Notes under the pieces: generated by a model | The model's database searches: none | What the model was told of the DNA's origin: nothing | The model's input: only the letters and a program-made list of their open reading frames with translations | Position numbers and translations under genes: made by a program | Source of the DNA: Pseudomonas bijieensis | GTDB taxonomy: Bacteria; Pseudomonadota; Gammaproteobacteria; Pseudomonadales; Pseudomonadaceae | Assembly: GCF_013347965.1 (NCBI RefSeq) | Contig: NZ_CP048810.1 | Span: 3,719,501 to 3,783,500 of the forward strand | DNA length: 64,000 nucleotides | Reading direction: 5' to 3' | Shown: positions 54,353-62,661 of the stretch, piece after piece | Position numbering within the stretch: position 1 is the stretch's first letter | Layout: each line of letters starts with the position of its first letter

Positions 54353-56584
54353 ATGAAAGCGTTCGGCAAAATCCTGGGTCTGGTACTTCTCGGGCTGTTG
54401 CTGATCATTGTGGCCCTGGGCTTTGCCCTGACCCACCTGTTCGATCCCAACGACTACAAAGAAGAGATCCGCCAGATAGCCCGCGACAAGGCCCACATCG
54501 AGCTGACCCTCAATGGCGACATCGGCTGGAGCCTGTTTCCATGGCTGGGCCTTGAGTTGCACGACGCCAGCGTCGCTACCTTGGCCAGTCCTACCCAACC
54601 TTTCGCCGACCTGCAGATGCTCGGTCTTTCGGTACGGGTGATACCGCTGCTGCGCCGGGAAGTACAAATGAGCGATGTGCGGGTCGAAGGCCTGAACCTG
54701 CGGCTCAACCGTGACAAGAACGGTCACGGCAACTGGGAAGACATCGGCAAGGTGCCAGCCTCCACGACGACGGCGAACGCCCCGGCACCGGTGCCGACCG
54801 AGCAACCGACTTCGCCCGCCAGCCCCCCGGCGGAAAAACCGGCCCAGCCAACCCGCCTGGACATCGACAGCCTGACAGTGAACAACGCTCGCGTCGAATA
54901 CACCGACGAGCGGACCGGCAAGCTGTTCACGGCCGAGAGCATCCAACTGAGCACCGGCCCGGTCCACGACTCCACCAATATCCCGGTCACTCTGACCGCC
55001 TTCCTGTCCAGCAATCAGCCAGCCGTACGTGTACGCACCGAAGTGACGGGTGAACTGCGCTTCGAACGCGCCCTGCAACGCTACAAGTTCGAGGACCTGA
55101 AACTGTCCGGCGAAGCCACGGGCGATCCCTTGCAGGGCAAAACCCTGAACTTCGCCGCCCAAGGCCAACTGTTCCTGGACAAGGCGGCAAACGTCGCCGA
55201 GTGGACCGGTATCAAACTGTCGCTCAATCAACTGCGCGCCCTGGGTGAACTGAAAGTCAACGACCTCGACAAGACCCCGCAATTGAATGGCGGTGTGTCG
55301 ATCGCCCAGTTCGATCTGGCGAAGTTCGTCGACAGCGTCGGCCAGACACTCCCGGCCATGGACGAAGGCAGCCTGAGCAAGGTCGAACTGGTCAGCCGCA
55401 TTGCCGGCACGCCGACCAGCGTCGAACTCAACAACATCAACCTGAAGATCGATGACAGCAGCTTCAACGGTCGCATCGCCGTGGAAGACTTTGCCAAACA
55501 GGCCTTGCGCGTACAGCTCAAGGCCGACACGTTCAACGTCGACCGTTACCTGCCGCCAAAGTCCGCCGAAGCCGACAGTTCCAAGGCCGCCCGCGAGGCC
55601 GAAGTCAGCAACACCGAGGTCAGCGCCATGGCCGGTGCCGGCAGCACACCGCTGCCGAGCTCTCCGACTCAGGGGGCCTGGAGTAATGATCGGCTGTTCC
55701 CGGTGGAACGCCTGAGCAAGCTGGACCTCGATGCCGACCTGACCTTCGGGCAACTGACCCTCGATAAACTGCCGATCCAGAACGCTGCACTCAAGGCCAC
55801 CGGCCTGGGCGGCCTGCTGACCCTGGAGAACCTGCGCGGCGATCTGTACAGCGGCAACTTCGAAACCAAGGGCACCCTGGACGTGCGCCAGCCTACGCCA
55901 CAGTTGAGCCTGCAAACACGCATCAACCGGGTCCCTGCCGAGAAGATCATCGAAAGCCAAGGCAAGAATCCGCCGGTCAAAGGCCTGGTCACCGTCAACA
56001 GTGCGATCACCGCCAGCGGTAATAGCCAGAAGGCCCTGATCGACAGTCTCAACGGCAACGCCGGGTTCGTCATCAACGATGGCGTACTGCTCAATGCCAA
56101 CCTCGAACAGCAATTGTGCAAAGGCATCGCCACCCTCAATCGCAAGACCCTCAGCGGCGAACCGCGGGGCAAGGACACGCCGTTCCAGCAACTCAACGGC
56201 AATCTCACCTTCAACAATGGCGTTGCCAACAACCCGGACCTGAAAGTCCGCATCCCCGGCATGACCGTCAATGGCAACGGCGATATCGACCTGCGGGTGT
56301 TGGGCATGGATTACCGCGTCGGCGTCATCGTCGAGGGCGACAAGAGCGACATGCCCGACCCGGCCTGCCAGGTCAACGAACGCTACGTCGACGTTGAATG
56401 GCCATTGCGCTGCCGTGGCCCACTGGAGCTCGGGGCGAAGGCCTGCCGCCTGGACAACGACGGGCTGGGCAAGGTCGCGGCGAAACTGGCCGGCGACCGG
56501 CTCGGCGACAAGATCGATGAGAAGCTGGGCGACAAGGTCAGTCCAGAGCTGAAAGACGCACTCAAGGGGCTGTTCAAGCGATGA
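54353..56584 (+). CDS. AsmA family protein
   Basis: A 743-residue envelope protein. An N-terminal helix (ILGLVLLGLLLIIVALGFALT) anchors a large beta-rich periplasmic body. The AsmA N-terminal pattern DPNDYKEEIRQIARDKAHIELTLNGDIGWSLFPWLGLELHD and a C-terminal AsmA repeat region (LLTLENLRGDLYSGNFETKGTLDVRQPTPQL) are clear. Relatives bridge the inner and outer membrane for lipid transport or assist outer-membrane assembly. A Pro/Ala-rich insert lies around residues 130-170. It overlaps mutY by four bases. Confidence 0.9.
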   Translation: MKAFGKILGLVLLGLLLIIVALGFALTHLFDPNDYKEEIRQIARDKAHIELTLNGDIGWSLFPWLGLELHDASVATLASPTQPFADLQMLGLSVRVIPLLRREVQMSDVRVEGLNLRLNRDKNGHGNWEDIGKVPASTTTANAPAPVPTEQPTSPASPPAEKPAQPTRLDIDSLTVNNARVEYTDERTGKLFTAESIQLSTGPVHDSTNIPVTLTAFLSSNQPAVRVRTEVTGELRFERALQRYKFEDLKLSGEATGDPLQGKTLNFAAQGQLFLDKAANVAEWTGIKLSLNQLRALGELKVNDLDKTPQLNGGVSIAQFDLAKFVDSVGQTLPAMDEGSLSKVELVSRIAGTPTSVELNNINLKIDDSSFNGRIAVEDFAKQALRVQLKADTFNVDRYLPPKSAEADSSKAAREAEVSNTEVSAMAGAGSTPLPSSPTQGAWSNDRLFPVERLSKLDLDADLTFGQLTLDKLPIQNAALKATGLGGLLTLENLRGDLYSGNFETKGTLDVRQPTPQLSLQTRINRVPAEKIIESQGKNPPVKGLVTVNSAITASGNSQKALIDSLNGNAGFVINDGVLLNANLEQQLCKGIATLNRKTLSGEPRGKDTPFQQLNGNLTFNNGVANNPDLKVRIPGMTVNGNGDIDLRVLGMDYRVGVIVEGDKSDMPDPACQVNERYVDVEWPLRCRGPLELGAKACRLDNDGLGKVAAKLAGDRLGDKIDEKLGDKVSPELKDALKGLFKR

Positions 56585-57648
56585 GAGCCGAGCAGTTTTC
56601 CACCGCCGTCCTGGACTGGTTCGACCGCCACGGGCGCCATGATCTGCCCTGGCAGCAGGACATCTCGCCCTATCGGGTGTGGGTCTCGGAAATCATGTTG
56701 CAGCAGACCCAGGTCAGTACCGTGCTCAACTACTTCGACCGCTTCATGGCCGCGCTGCCCACCGTCCAAGCCCTGGCCGCCGCGCCGGAGGACGAAGTGC
56801 TGCACCTGTGGACCGGGCTGGGCTATTACACCCGCGCGCGCAATTTGCAGAAAACCGCGAAAATCGTTGTCGACCAATACGGTGGGGAGTTTCCCCGGGA
56901 CGTGGAAAAACTCACCGAGTTGCCGGGCATCGGCCTGTCCACCGCTGGCGCCATCGCCAGTATCAGCATGGGCCTGCGGGCACCGATCCTCGATGGCAAC
57001 GTCAAACGGGTGCTGGCGCGTTTCACCGCCCAGGAAGGCTATCCGGGCGAGCCCAAGGTAGCGAAACAGCTGTGGGCCACCGCCGAGCGCTTCACGCCAC
57101 AGGACCGCGTCAACGCCTACACCCAGGCGATGATGGACCTGGGCGCCACCCTTTGTACCCGCAGCAAGCCCAGTTGCCTGCTCTGCCCGCTGAAGCAAGG
57201 CTGCGAAGCCCACATGCTGGGCCTGGAAACCCGCTACCCCATTCCCAAGCCACGCAAGGAAGTGCCCAAGAAGCGTACCTTGATGCCAATGCTGGCCAAC
57301 CACGAGGGCGCGATCCTGCTTTACCGCCGCCCTTCCACAGGGTTGTGGGGCGGGCTGTGGAGCCTGCCGGAACTCGACGATCTCGACGACCTGCAACACC
57401 TGGCCCTGCAACACTCGCTGGAATTGGGTAGCCAACAGCAAATGCCAGGCCTGGTGCACACCTTCAGCCACTTCCAGTTGGCGATCGATCCCTGGCTGGT
57501 CCGGGTCCGGGAAACCGGCCATCACGTGGCCGAGGCCGACTGGCTCTGGTATAACCTCGCCACCCCGCCGCGCCTGGGCCTTGCCGCCCCGGTCAAAACC
57601 TTGCTCGAACGCGCGGCCGCCGTAATGAACGCAGGAGAGTTGCAATGA
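56581..57648 (+). CDS. mutY: A/G-specific adenine glycosylase MutY
   Basis: A 355-residue base-excision enzyme that removes A paired with 8-oxoG. It has the helix-hairpin-helix [12 protein letters not shown] and catalytic Asp in [13 protein letters not shown]. The 4Fe-4S cluster ligands read [17 protein letters not shown] (Cys-6-Cys-2-Cys-5-Cys). A C-terminal NUDIX-like domain ([12 protein letters not shown] onward) recognises the 8-oxoG. It is coupled to yggX by a four-base overlap, as in many gamma-proteobacteria. Confidence 0.97.
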   Translation: MRAEQFSTAVLDWFDRHGRHDLPWQQDISPYRVWVSEIMLQQTQVSTVLNYFDRFMAALPTVQALAAAPEDEVLHLWTGLGYYTRARNLQKTAKIVVDQYGGEFPRDVEKLTELPGIGLSTAGAIASISMGLRAPILDGNVKRVLARFTAQEGYPGEPKVAKQLWATAERFTPQDRVNAYTQAMMDLGATLCTRSKPSCLLCPLKQGCEAHMLGLETRYPIPKPRKEVPKKRTLMPMLANHEGAILLYRRPSTGLWGGLWSLPELDDLDDLQHLALQHSLELGSQQQMPGLVHTFSHFQLAIDPWLVRVRETGHHVAEADWLWYNLATPPRLGLAAPVKTLLERAAAVMNAGELQ

Positions 57649-57917
57649 CCCGCACCATCATGTGCCGCAAGTACAAAGAAGAACTCGAAGGCCTGGAGCG
57701 CGCGCCGTTCCCGGGAGCCAAGGGCCAGGACATCTTTGACCACGTCTCGGCCAAGGCCTGGGCCGACTGGCAGAAACACCAGACCCTGCTGATCAATGAA
57801 AAACGCCTGAACATGATGAACGCTGAAGATCGCAAATACCTTCAAGGCGAGATGGACAAGTACTTTTCCGGTGAAGATTACGCCAAGGCCGAAGGCTACG
57901 TGCCGCCGTCCGAATAA
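57645..57917 (+). CDS. yggX: Fe(2+)-trafficking protein YggX
   Basis: A 90-residue small cytosolic protein that protects iron-sulfur clusters and helps repair them after oxidative stress. The start [17 protein letters not shown] has the conserved Cys7, followed by [15 protein letters not shown] and the helical [20 protein letters not shown]. The operon mutY-yggX pairs DNA oxidation repair with cluster repair. Confidence 0.97.
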   Translation: MTRTIMCRKYKEELEGLERAPFPGAKGQDIFDHVSAKAWADWQKHQTLLINEKRLNMMNAEDRKYLQGEMDKYFSGEDYAKAEGYVPPSE

Positions 57918-58019
57918 GCTGTTCAGCGCGGGGGTGGATCGTAAGCGACGGTAATAATTAAATATTTTTTGATAACGTGCTTGACGCCCCCCCGAAAAAC
58001 CCGTTTAATGCGCCCCGTT

Positions 58020-58095
58020 GCCCAGATAGCTCAGTCGGTAGAGCAGGGGATTGAAAATCCCCGTGTCGGCGGTTCGATTCCGTCTCTGGGCACCA
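58020..58095 (+). tRNA. tRNA-Phe (GAA)
   Basis: A 76-base tRNA with 7 bp acceptor stem GCCCAGA/TCTGGGC, D arm GCTCAGTCGGTAGAGC, anticodon arm GGGGATTGAAAATCCCC with anticodon GAA, T arm GGCGGTTCGATTCCGTC, and encoded CCA. It is the attachment target of a genomic island: its 3' end is repeated at 62662-62684. Confidence 0.97.
58073..58095 (+). repeat. attL of the tRNA-Phe island
   Basis: The tRNA 3' end TTC-G-ATTCCGTCTCTGGG-C-ACCA is the left copy of a 23 bp direct repeat. It matches 62662-62684 at 21 of 23 positions. Confidence 0.85.
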
Positions 58096-58101
58096 CCTTT
58101 C

Positions 58102-58161
58102 GTTTTCAGGTGATGCCAAGCACACCTGAAAACATAAAAACCCGCCTAGTGCGGGTTTTTT
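58102..58161 (+). terminator. Hairpins and terminator after tRNA-Phe
   Basis: First an inverted repeat GTTTTCAGGTG/CACCTGAAAAC, then a classic terminator AAACCCGC-CTAGT-GCGGGTTT followed by T residues. The second stem probably ends the tRNA transcript within the island DNA. Confidence 0.75.
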
Positions 58162-58204
58162 GCTTTTTACAGCTCCCTAGTGCTCCCTTGTAAACCCAAA
58201 CGTG

Positions 58205-58700
58205 AGTAGCGACGTGCCGAAGACAAGCTGTACCGGCTCCTGTGTATCATAGAAGTGAGCCCGACCAGCTCTAAGCTGTGGCGCTATCGTTACCACTTCA
58301 ACGGCAGCGCGAAAATGCTGCTGGGAGCAAGAACTACTGGCTAAGAGCGAAGCCGCGAATATCCATTTACTTACCTGGCACCATCCGCCTCCTGGCACTG
58401 ACGCGGTTCGGCCGGGCGAACTTCGCCAGGCGCTCTGGCAGAGTTCGACCTCGATCGCGTCACCTAATATTTCCAGCCGAACGCATGAAAACCCGTCCCC
58501 TTACATCCCCCCCCTCCCAGCCCCGCCAGACTGTTGCATCGCGAACTCCAAGAGCTCACCGGGCGCTATGAACTCGTCCCGGCGCCAACTCTGAGCCCCC
58601 ATGAACGAAAACATAGTCAATAAAGCACTCCGCCTCATGGGACACAAGGACGCCAAACCGGCCACAGGCTCCGCCACTTGCTCAGTTCCGAGTTAAATAG
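58205..58700 (+). pseudogene. Decayed P4-type tyrosine integrase
   Basis: Fragments in shifting frames spell out a tRNA-targeting integrase. DKLYRL and EVSPTSSKLWRYRYHFNGSA (58252 onward) come from the N-terminal arm-binding domain. AVRPGELRQALW (about 58405) includes the first catalytic Arg. LLHRELQELTGRYELV (about 58533) and MNENIVNKALRLMGHKDA (58600 onward) are from the catalytic domain. An intact gene would be about 1.2 kb; here about 500 bp remain, with an internal deletion, frameshifts and stops, so it cannot act. Its place directly after the tRNA and its direction fit P4-family islands. Confidence 0.8.
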
Positions 58701-59002
58701 CCGGGTACAACAAAGATTGGATTGAATGCCAGCTTGCCCATAGTGATAGCAACGAGATCCGCGGCACCTACATCACGAGGCCTGTGTCGAACAACGCAGA
58801 AAAATGATATAGGTGTGGACTGACTCATTTGACGCGCTATGCAATTGCACTCACGTGGAGAGCATTGAGCTTAGTGTTTCATCTGATAGGCGGGTTTGTT
58901 TGGGACTGGTTGGAATTTGCTGTTAACATTCAGCACTGTATATGAATCCAGTCAACTGATGCCCCTGACGAAGAATGGGCATCACAACAAGAATGCCAAA
59001 AG
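58701..59002. other. AT-richer island stretch with no recognised feature
   Basis: About 300 bp with stops in all frames between the integrase remnant and the coiled-coil gene. I see no RNA gene or repeat. The composition is lower in GC than the flanking core genes. Confidence 0.6.
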
Positions 59003-59998
59003 ATGCTCAAACACTTTGGACGCATTGCGCTAAGCAGCATCGTTAACCGGTGGTCGGATACGCATCCGTCAAACCCCCGCTTCTTTGCGTCCGAGGTGGC
59101 AGCCACCATTCGTTCGATGGCAAAGCTGACTCACCCCATTAATCCTCAGTACGCAGGCGTCTACCATGATGGTCAGGCAAGTCGTGACGAAACTGCGGTC
59201 ATTTCCTATGGCGCCTTGGCTGATTACTTCGATAGTGCTAGTAGTGGAAATCCTGCGACCACGCTCAGCACCAGCTCAGGGGAATTTCCTGCATCCAATA
59301 TCCTGATCTGGCAGCATTGGCTCGAGCTAATCACCGTCGAAACTGTTCATCGCATGGGGAATGTTGAAACATTGGCAGCGCCAGCCAATATCAGCACGAC
59401 CGTTGCGTTAGCCTCCAGTGACCCGGCAGCTGCGGTCACTCATGCCTCACCGCCAGCCATACCATCCGGGAGTTCTCCCGGTTATCTAAAAATGTACCAG
59501 GCCAAGTTGCGTAAAGAAGGCGAACGCAGTGCTGCCGAGAACTTGGATGCAGAACAAGAAGCGCGTCAGGGGTTGAATCAGGAAGTAATCGAGCTTCGCG
59601 CCCAACTAGCAATCAAAGATGCTCAAGTGACGCAGCTTCGCGAGGACGGCGAGCAATTGCGCCGAGACCTCAGCGACGAACGACGGGCCAAACGAGAAGC
59701 CGAAGACGAGAGCCTTAACATTGAGGAACGGCTCGAAGACGCCATGGTCTTTGCTGAGTGCCTAAGACCTGACAATCCGCTTTCGCCGCCAGAGCTAATT
59801 CTCGCCTTTCAGTGCTGGCGAGAGCTTACCCAAGACGGCATCCACAACCCGGCTGGCACTGGCGGACGTGGAGTTCATCCCTTGGCTAAAGCTTGGCTAG
59901 AACGTAACGGCTACCAACTCAACAAATCTGAAATTGAAAGGCTCTGCGCCGTAGTGAGCTGGCGTAAACGAGGATCTGGCGCCATCCGCTCGCAATAA
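59003..59998 (+). CDS. Island-borne coiled-coil protein of unknown function
   Basis: A 331-residue protein with three parts. The N-terminus (1-75) includes FFASEVAATIRSMAKLTHPINPQYAG. A Ser/Ala/Pro-rich linker (75-155) follows. The C-terminal half starts with a strong coiled coil (160-255, KLRKEGERSAAENLDAEQ to ERLEDAMVFAE) and ends with a compact Trp-containing domain (260-331) holding ELILAFQCWRELTQDG and HPLAKAWLERNG. I recognise no family, though the plan resembles plasmid or phage partition and KfrA-like proteins. The codon use is less GC-rich than in the core genes, fitting the island. No partner gene is adjacent, so its job is open. Confidence 0.7.
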   Translation: MLKHFGRIALSSIVNRWSDTHPSNPRFFASEVAATIRSMAKLTHPINPQYAGVYHDGQASRDETAVISYGALADYFDSASSGNPATTLSTSSGEFPASNILIWQHWLELITVETVHRMGNVETLAAPANISTTVALASSDPAAAVTHASPPAIPSGSSPGYLKMYQAKLRKEGERSAAENLDAEQEARQGLNQEVIELRAQLAIKDAQVTQLREDGEQLRRDLSDERRAKREAEDESLNIEERLEDAMVFAECLRPDNPLSPPELILAFQCWRELTQDGIHNPAGTGGRGVHPLAKAWLERNGYQLNKSEIERLCAVVSWRKRGSGAIRSQ

Positions 59999-60065
59999 AT
60001 ACCCGGCCTATTTCAAAGGCCCGGAACACTTGGCTTTGCGCTAGTTAGTCACACCTGAAAATATC

Positions 60066-60107
60066 GAATACCTGAACTATTTCTTGGAATACCTGACCTA
60101 TTCTGTG
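60066..60107. repeat. Two 21-bp tandem repeats
   Basis: GAATACCTGAACTATTTCTTG is followed directly by GAATACCTGACCTATTCTGTG (17 of 21 identical). It lies about 160 bp before the AlpA/Rha region. It could be a protein-binding iteron or a leftover of an island replication or excision control region. Confidence 0.6.
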
Positions 60108-60224
60108 GATAAGTCAGCGGTCAGCATAAGCCCATGTTCTCAACGCCACCCAAGGAGGCGCTAGAAACACAAACCACTCTCTTCGCAAGCAAACCGAACA
60201 ATCCTCACTCCAGACTGAACGGCC

Positions 60225-60348
60225 TCTTCGCTTCATCAAACTCAGTGACGTCAAGGCTCTGACCATTCTATCCACATCCGAAATTTACCACCGCATTGCA
60301 ACCGGACGTTTCTCTAAGCAAGTAATGCTGAGGTCGAAGTCCGCCACT
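60225..60348 (+). pseudogene. AlpA-like excisionase/regulator remnant
   Basis: In the same frame as the downstream Rha gene, but without any start codon, the sequence reads RFIKLSDVKALTILSTSEIY followed by HRIATGRFSKQVML. This matches the helix-turn-helix of AlpA regulators, which activate island integrases. An AGGAGG lies at about 60152, where a start should be, but no ATG, GTG or TTG follows in frame. The tail after KQVML is abnormal. I take it as a broken gene whose frame runs on into rha. Confidence 0.6.
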
Positions 60349-60402
60349 AGAGAAAAGGTAGAGGTTAATATCTTGGGCGACTCAGCTAGCGCAGGAGACA
60401 GC

Positions 60403-60876
60403 ATGAACATACTTATGGTGGCTCTAATTGGTGGCGAGCCTCGCATGGATAGCCGGCAACTCGCCGAAAAGTTAGGCAAACAACACAAAAACTGCATGGC
60501 GTTGATCGAGCGCTACTCTGAAGCATTCCAAGAGTTTGGCTTGCTGGCGTTTAACACAGAGACAAGACCCGTCGGCAAGCTTGGCGGTAGTAATGTGCGT
60601 TTTGTCCTACTGAACGAGGATCAAGCATTTTTCCTGCTGACGCTGTCTCGCAATAATGATCGAGCGGTAAAGCTGAGGTCTGATCTGATCAAGACGTTCC
60701 GCGAAGCACGGTATGGACATGCCTGCCATACGCTGGAGGCACGCAAAAAGGAGGCTAGTAACAACGGTCGCCTGCTGGCCCGCTGGCGCTATGACAAGTC
60801 AAGCGTATACGCGCACGTCGCCTACTTGAGGGAACAGTTGAGGCTGCCGCTCGATCTGGAGGACGCACTCCCATGA
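60403..60876 (+). CDS. Rha-family phage regulatory protein
   Basis: I start at the ATG at 60403, which has AGGAG six bases upstream, giving 157 aa. The frame is open to 60325, but that part belongs to the AlpA remnant. The Rha (pRha) pattern is clear: MDSRQLAEKLGKQHKNCMALIERY, a helix-turn-helix-like start, then GGSNVRFVLLNEDQAFFLLTLSRNN and VKLRSDLIKTFREAR. Rha proteins are phage regulators that affect growth of infecting or resident phages. Within this island it marks phage-derived DNA. It may still be made. Confidence 0.85.
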   Translation: MNILMVALIGGEPRMDSRQLAEKLGKQHKNCMALIERYSEAFQEFGLLAFNTETRPVGKLGGSNVRFVLLNEDQAFFLLTLSRNNDRAVKLRSDLIKTFREARYGHACHTLEARKKEASNNGRLLARWRYDKSSVYAHVAYLREQLRLPLDLEDALP

Positions 60877-61430
60877 AGGGAGCTCCTCATGTTCAGGGAT
60901 GAAAGGTTGAGAAATTTTCTTGCCAACGATCACTCACCTCGGCACGGTTCGCCAGTCATTGCAAACTCGGTGTGATCAGGCTTGGCCGGTCAAAGAACAT
61001 TAGGCGCAAATAGCACCCATCACGATTACAGGCGTTTTTTGTACCAAGATTGTGCTGCATAGTGAGTTGCGCGGGGACACCTTGGGGTGCGCCGGGTTCC
61101 TAACGTCCCGCTCGGCCAGCCCCACAATCTTCCACCTATTTTTTCGCCTGGCAGCGAGAAGTGCCAGCTCATCAATATTTACGAGCAGCGACGACGCCCC
61201 CTATCCATCCCTAAATCGTGTTTGCTCACTCTCGCATGGCCTTCGGCCTCCCTGTAAACCCACCCATTGCCCGCGACCACATCCCCATGGCGATCATCCA
61301 CACCTAGGAACCGTCAGGTCCGAAATACCCCGTCTGTAATCGCCTTAGGCGCGCTTGAGCCGCTCGCAGCTTGATGAAATTCGCAGGCTGGGTACAAGCG
61401 TGCTATAGATGACCAATCTAGGTTGAATTT
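60877..61430. other. Island stretch without recognised genes
   Basis: About 550 bp with only short frames on both strands. A minus-strand open segment around 61090-61180 (LVNIDELALLAARRKNRWK) has no start or family that I can name. It may be the eroded remains of further island genes. Confidence 0.5.
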
Positions 61431-61434
61431 TTTG

Positions 61435-61450
61435 CTGTATGGATATACAG
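61435..61450. promoter_or_regulatory. LexA-like SOS box
   Basis: CTGTATGGATATACAG fits CTGT-N8-ACAG. On the minus strand it is preceded by TTGA, giving TTGACTGTATATCCATACAG, the layout of SOS promoters in which the -35 abuts the box. It points leftwards, where no intact gene remains. It also lies about 140 bp upstream of the Panacea gene on the plus strand. Confidence 0.6.
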
Positions 61451-61510
61451 TCAATCCTCGTCCAAACGTAGCTGAATGCTGCCGTTTGGCGGAACGGATG
61501 GATTATGTTC

Positions 61511-61538
61511 TTGACTAACATATTATCAAGCCGATAAT
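61511..61538 (+). promoter_or_regulatory. Promoter of the Panacea gene pair
   Basis: The -35 TTGACT and -10 GATAAT are 16 bp apart, each one base from the sigma-70 consensus. The start would be near 61545, leaving a leader of about 45 bases. Confidence 0.65.
61522..61538. promoter_or_regulatory. Palindromic operator over the -10 of the Panacea operon
   Basis: ATTATC-AAGCC-GATAAT is a perfect 6 bp inverted repeat covering the -10. A wider pair, GGATTAT...ATAATCC (61499-61505 and 61534-61540), shares the same right arm. Autoregulation is typical of toxin-antitoxin operons. Confidence 0.55.
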
Positions 61539-61588
61539 CCGGCACCATTTTCAACACATCCCTATGGATTGGGGAGAGGGGTTAAACT

Positions 61589-62146
61589 GTGATCTTCAGC
61601 GAACAAAAAGTAGCCCAGATGGCAGCTTACTTTTTGCAAAAACGCGGCGGACGCATGGCCTACATAAAACTCATGAAGCTGCTTTATCTAGCTGACCGTG
61701 AGTCAATGGATCGCTATAGCGCCCCTATGTCGCACGACTCGCACGTCTCTATGGCTCAAGGACCTGTTCTTTCTACGACGCTCAACCTCATCACAGGTCA
61801 AATTGAGTCACCCGCTTGGCGAAGCTGGGTGACCTCTGAAGCAAAATTTGAGGTGTCGTTGAGTCGAGAGCTTAACGATCTTGAATTGCTGGATGAGCTT
61901 TCTGATGCAGATCTTGAAATCATGGATCATGTCTGGGAGCAGTTCGGTCGAATGAAGCGCTGGGAGCTGGTTGATTACACTCATTCGCATCTACCAGAGT
62001 GGGTCGATCCGGGTCGTTCATCGACTCCGATTAACCCTCGCGCAGTGTTTAAGGCGCTTGGCAAGGACGAGCAGCAAGCAGAGCTGCTTGCTCGAGAATT
62101 GTTCGAGCGAAAAAGTCTAGGAAGGGCTGTTTCTGAGTTGATCTAA
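61589..62146 (+). CDS. Panacea-domain (SocA/DUF4065) protein, candidate antitoxin
   Basis: A 185-residue protein starting at a GTG with GAGAGGGG upstream. Residues 1-125 form the Panacea (SocA-like, DUF4065) domain: VAQMAAYFLQKRGGRMAYIKLMKLLYLADRESMDRY, then SMAQGPVLSTTLNLITG, and a long acidic helix region ending in DADLEIMDHVWEQFGRM and WELVDYTH. This domain serves as an antitoxin platform (PanA) that neutralises many unrelated toxins, and in SocA it is a protease adaptor. The last roughly 60 residues vary. The gene shares one base with its downstream partner (TAATG), the arrangement expected for a toxin-antitoxin operon in a mobile island. Confidence 0.85.
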   Translation: MIFSEQKVAQMAAYFLQKRGGRMAYIKLMKLLYLADRESMDRYSAPMSHDSHVSMAQGPVLSTTLNLITGQIESPAWRSWVTSEAKFEVSLSRELNDLELLDELSDADLEIMDHVWEQFGRMKRWELVDYTHSHLPEWVDPGRSSTPINPRAVFKALGKDEQQAELLARELFERKSLGRAVSELI

Positions 62147-62544
62147 TGCCAGGAAATATTTTACGGAAAGGAACTCTTCTAATACTCAGCGGCCCAGCCA
62201 ACCACCTGCATATAGTGATGAATGATCCCGTCTATTCTCACGAACATGGGTATGACGGTGTTTTGGCTGTAAACATTTCGTCGATCAAACCAGGGGTCTA
62301 CTACGACCCTTCATGCATTTTGACTACGAATTGTCATCCATTTGTTCGGTGGGAAAGCTGGGTGGTCTATAAAGAGGCGGCAGTTTTTGATGCCTCCCGC
62401 CTTGATTTGAAAGTGGATGCGGGAGAAATCGTTAGCCACCACCCGGTCAGTGATGACCTTTATAATAGGGTTCGTGCTGGATTTGAAATATCCAGACATC
62501 TTCCGAGAAAAATCGGTAGATTTATACGTCAGAATCATTTCTGA
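62146..62544 (+). CDS. Partner of the Panacea protein, candidate toxin of unknown family
   Basis: A 132-residue protein coupled to the gene before it by one shared base. It has beta-rich segments at GTLLILSGPANHLHIVMNDP and YDGVLAVNISSIKPGVYYDP, then HPFVRWESWVVYKEAAVF, and a basic C-terminal helix (YNRVRAGFEISRHLPRKIGRFI). The layout (beta strands, a loop on SILTT-CHPF, an S-x-V-x-x-K-like strand, a final helix) loosely recalls MazF/PemK-type mRNA interferases, but I cannot identify their motifs with confidence. By position it should be the toxin of a PanA-type pair. GC content is low, as in the rest of the island. Confidence 0.7.
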   Translation: MPGNILRKGTLLILSGPANHLHIVMNDPVYSHEHGYDGVLAVNISSIKPGVYYDPSCILTTNCHPFVRWESWVVYKEAAVFDASRLDLKVDAGEIVSHHPVSDDLYNRVRAGFEISRHLPRKIGRFIRQNHF

Positions 62545-62661
62545 CACCGCCAGTGATGAGCAGGGGCCTGTTTTTCTAGGGCACCTAAAACGCGTACCAA
62601 ATTGAGATTCTATCAGCTGGAACTGGAATCTCATGTAGAGCTAGGCCTTACAGACTAGATC

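Noticed and set aside
58177..58398. Minus-strand 73-codon lipoprotein-like frame after tRNA-Phe
   Set aside because: The plus-strand reading of the same DNA gives clear integrase fragments; the antisense frame is coincidental.
61052..61339. Possible 95-codon gene on the plus strand of the island
   Set aside because: Pro/Ser/His-rich low-complexity translation, no ribosome site, no family; looks like eroded DNA.
62311..62634. Minus-strand frame of 107 codons opposite the candidate toxin gene
   Set aside because: The plus-strand gene is coupled to the Panacea gene and has a normal start; the antisense frame has no support.
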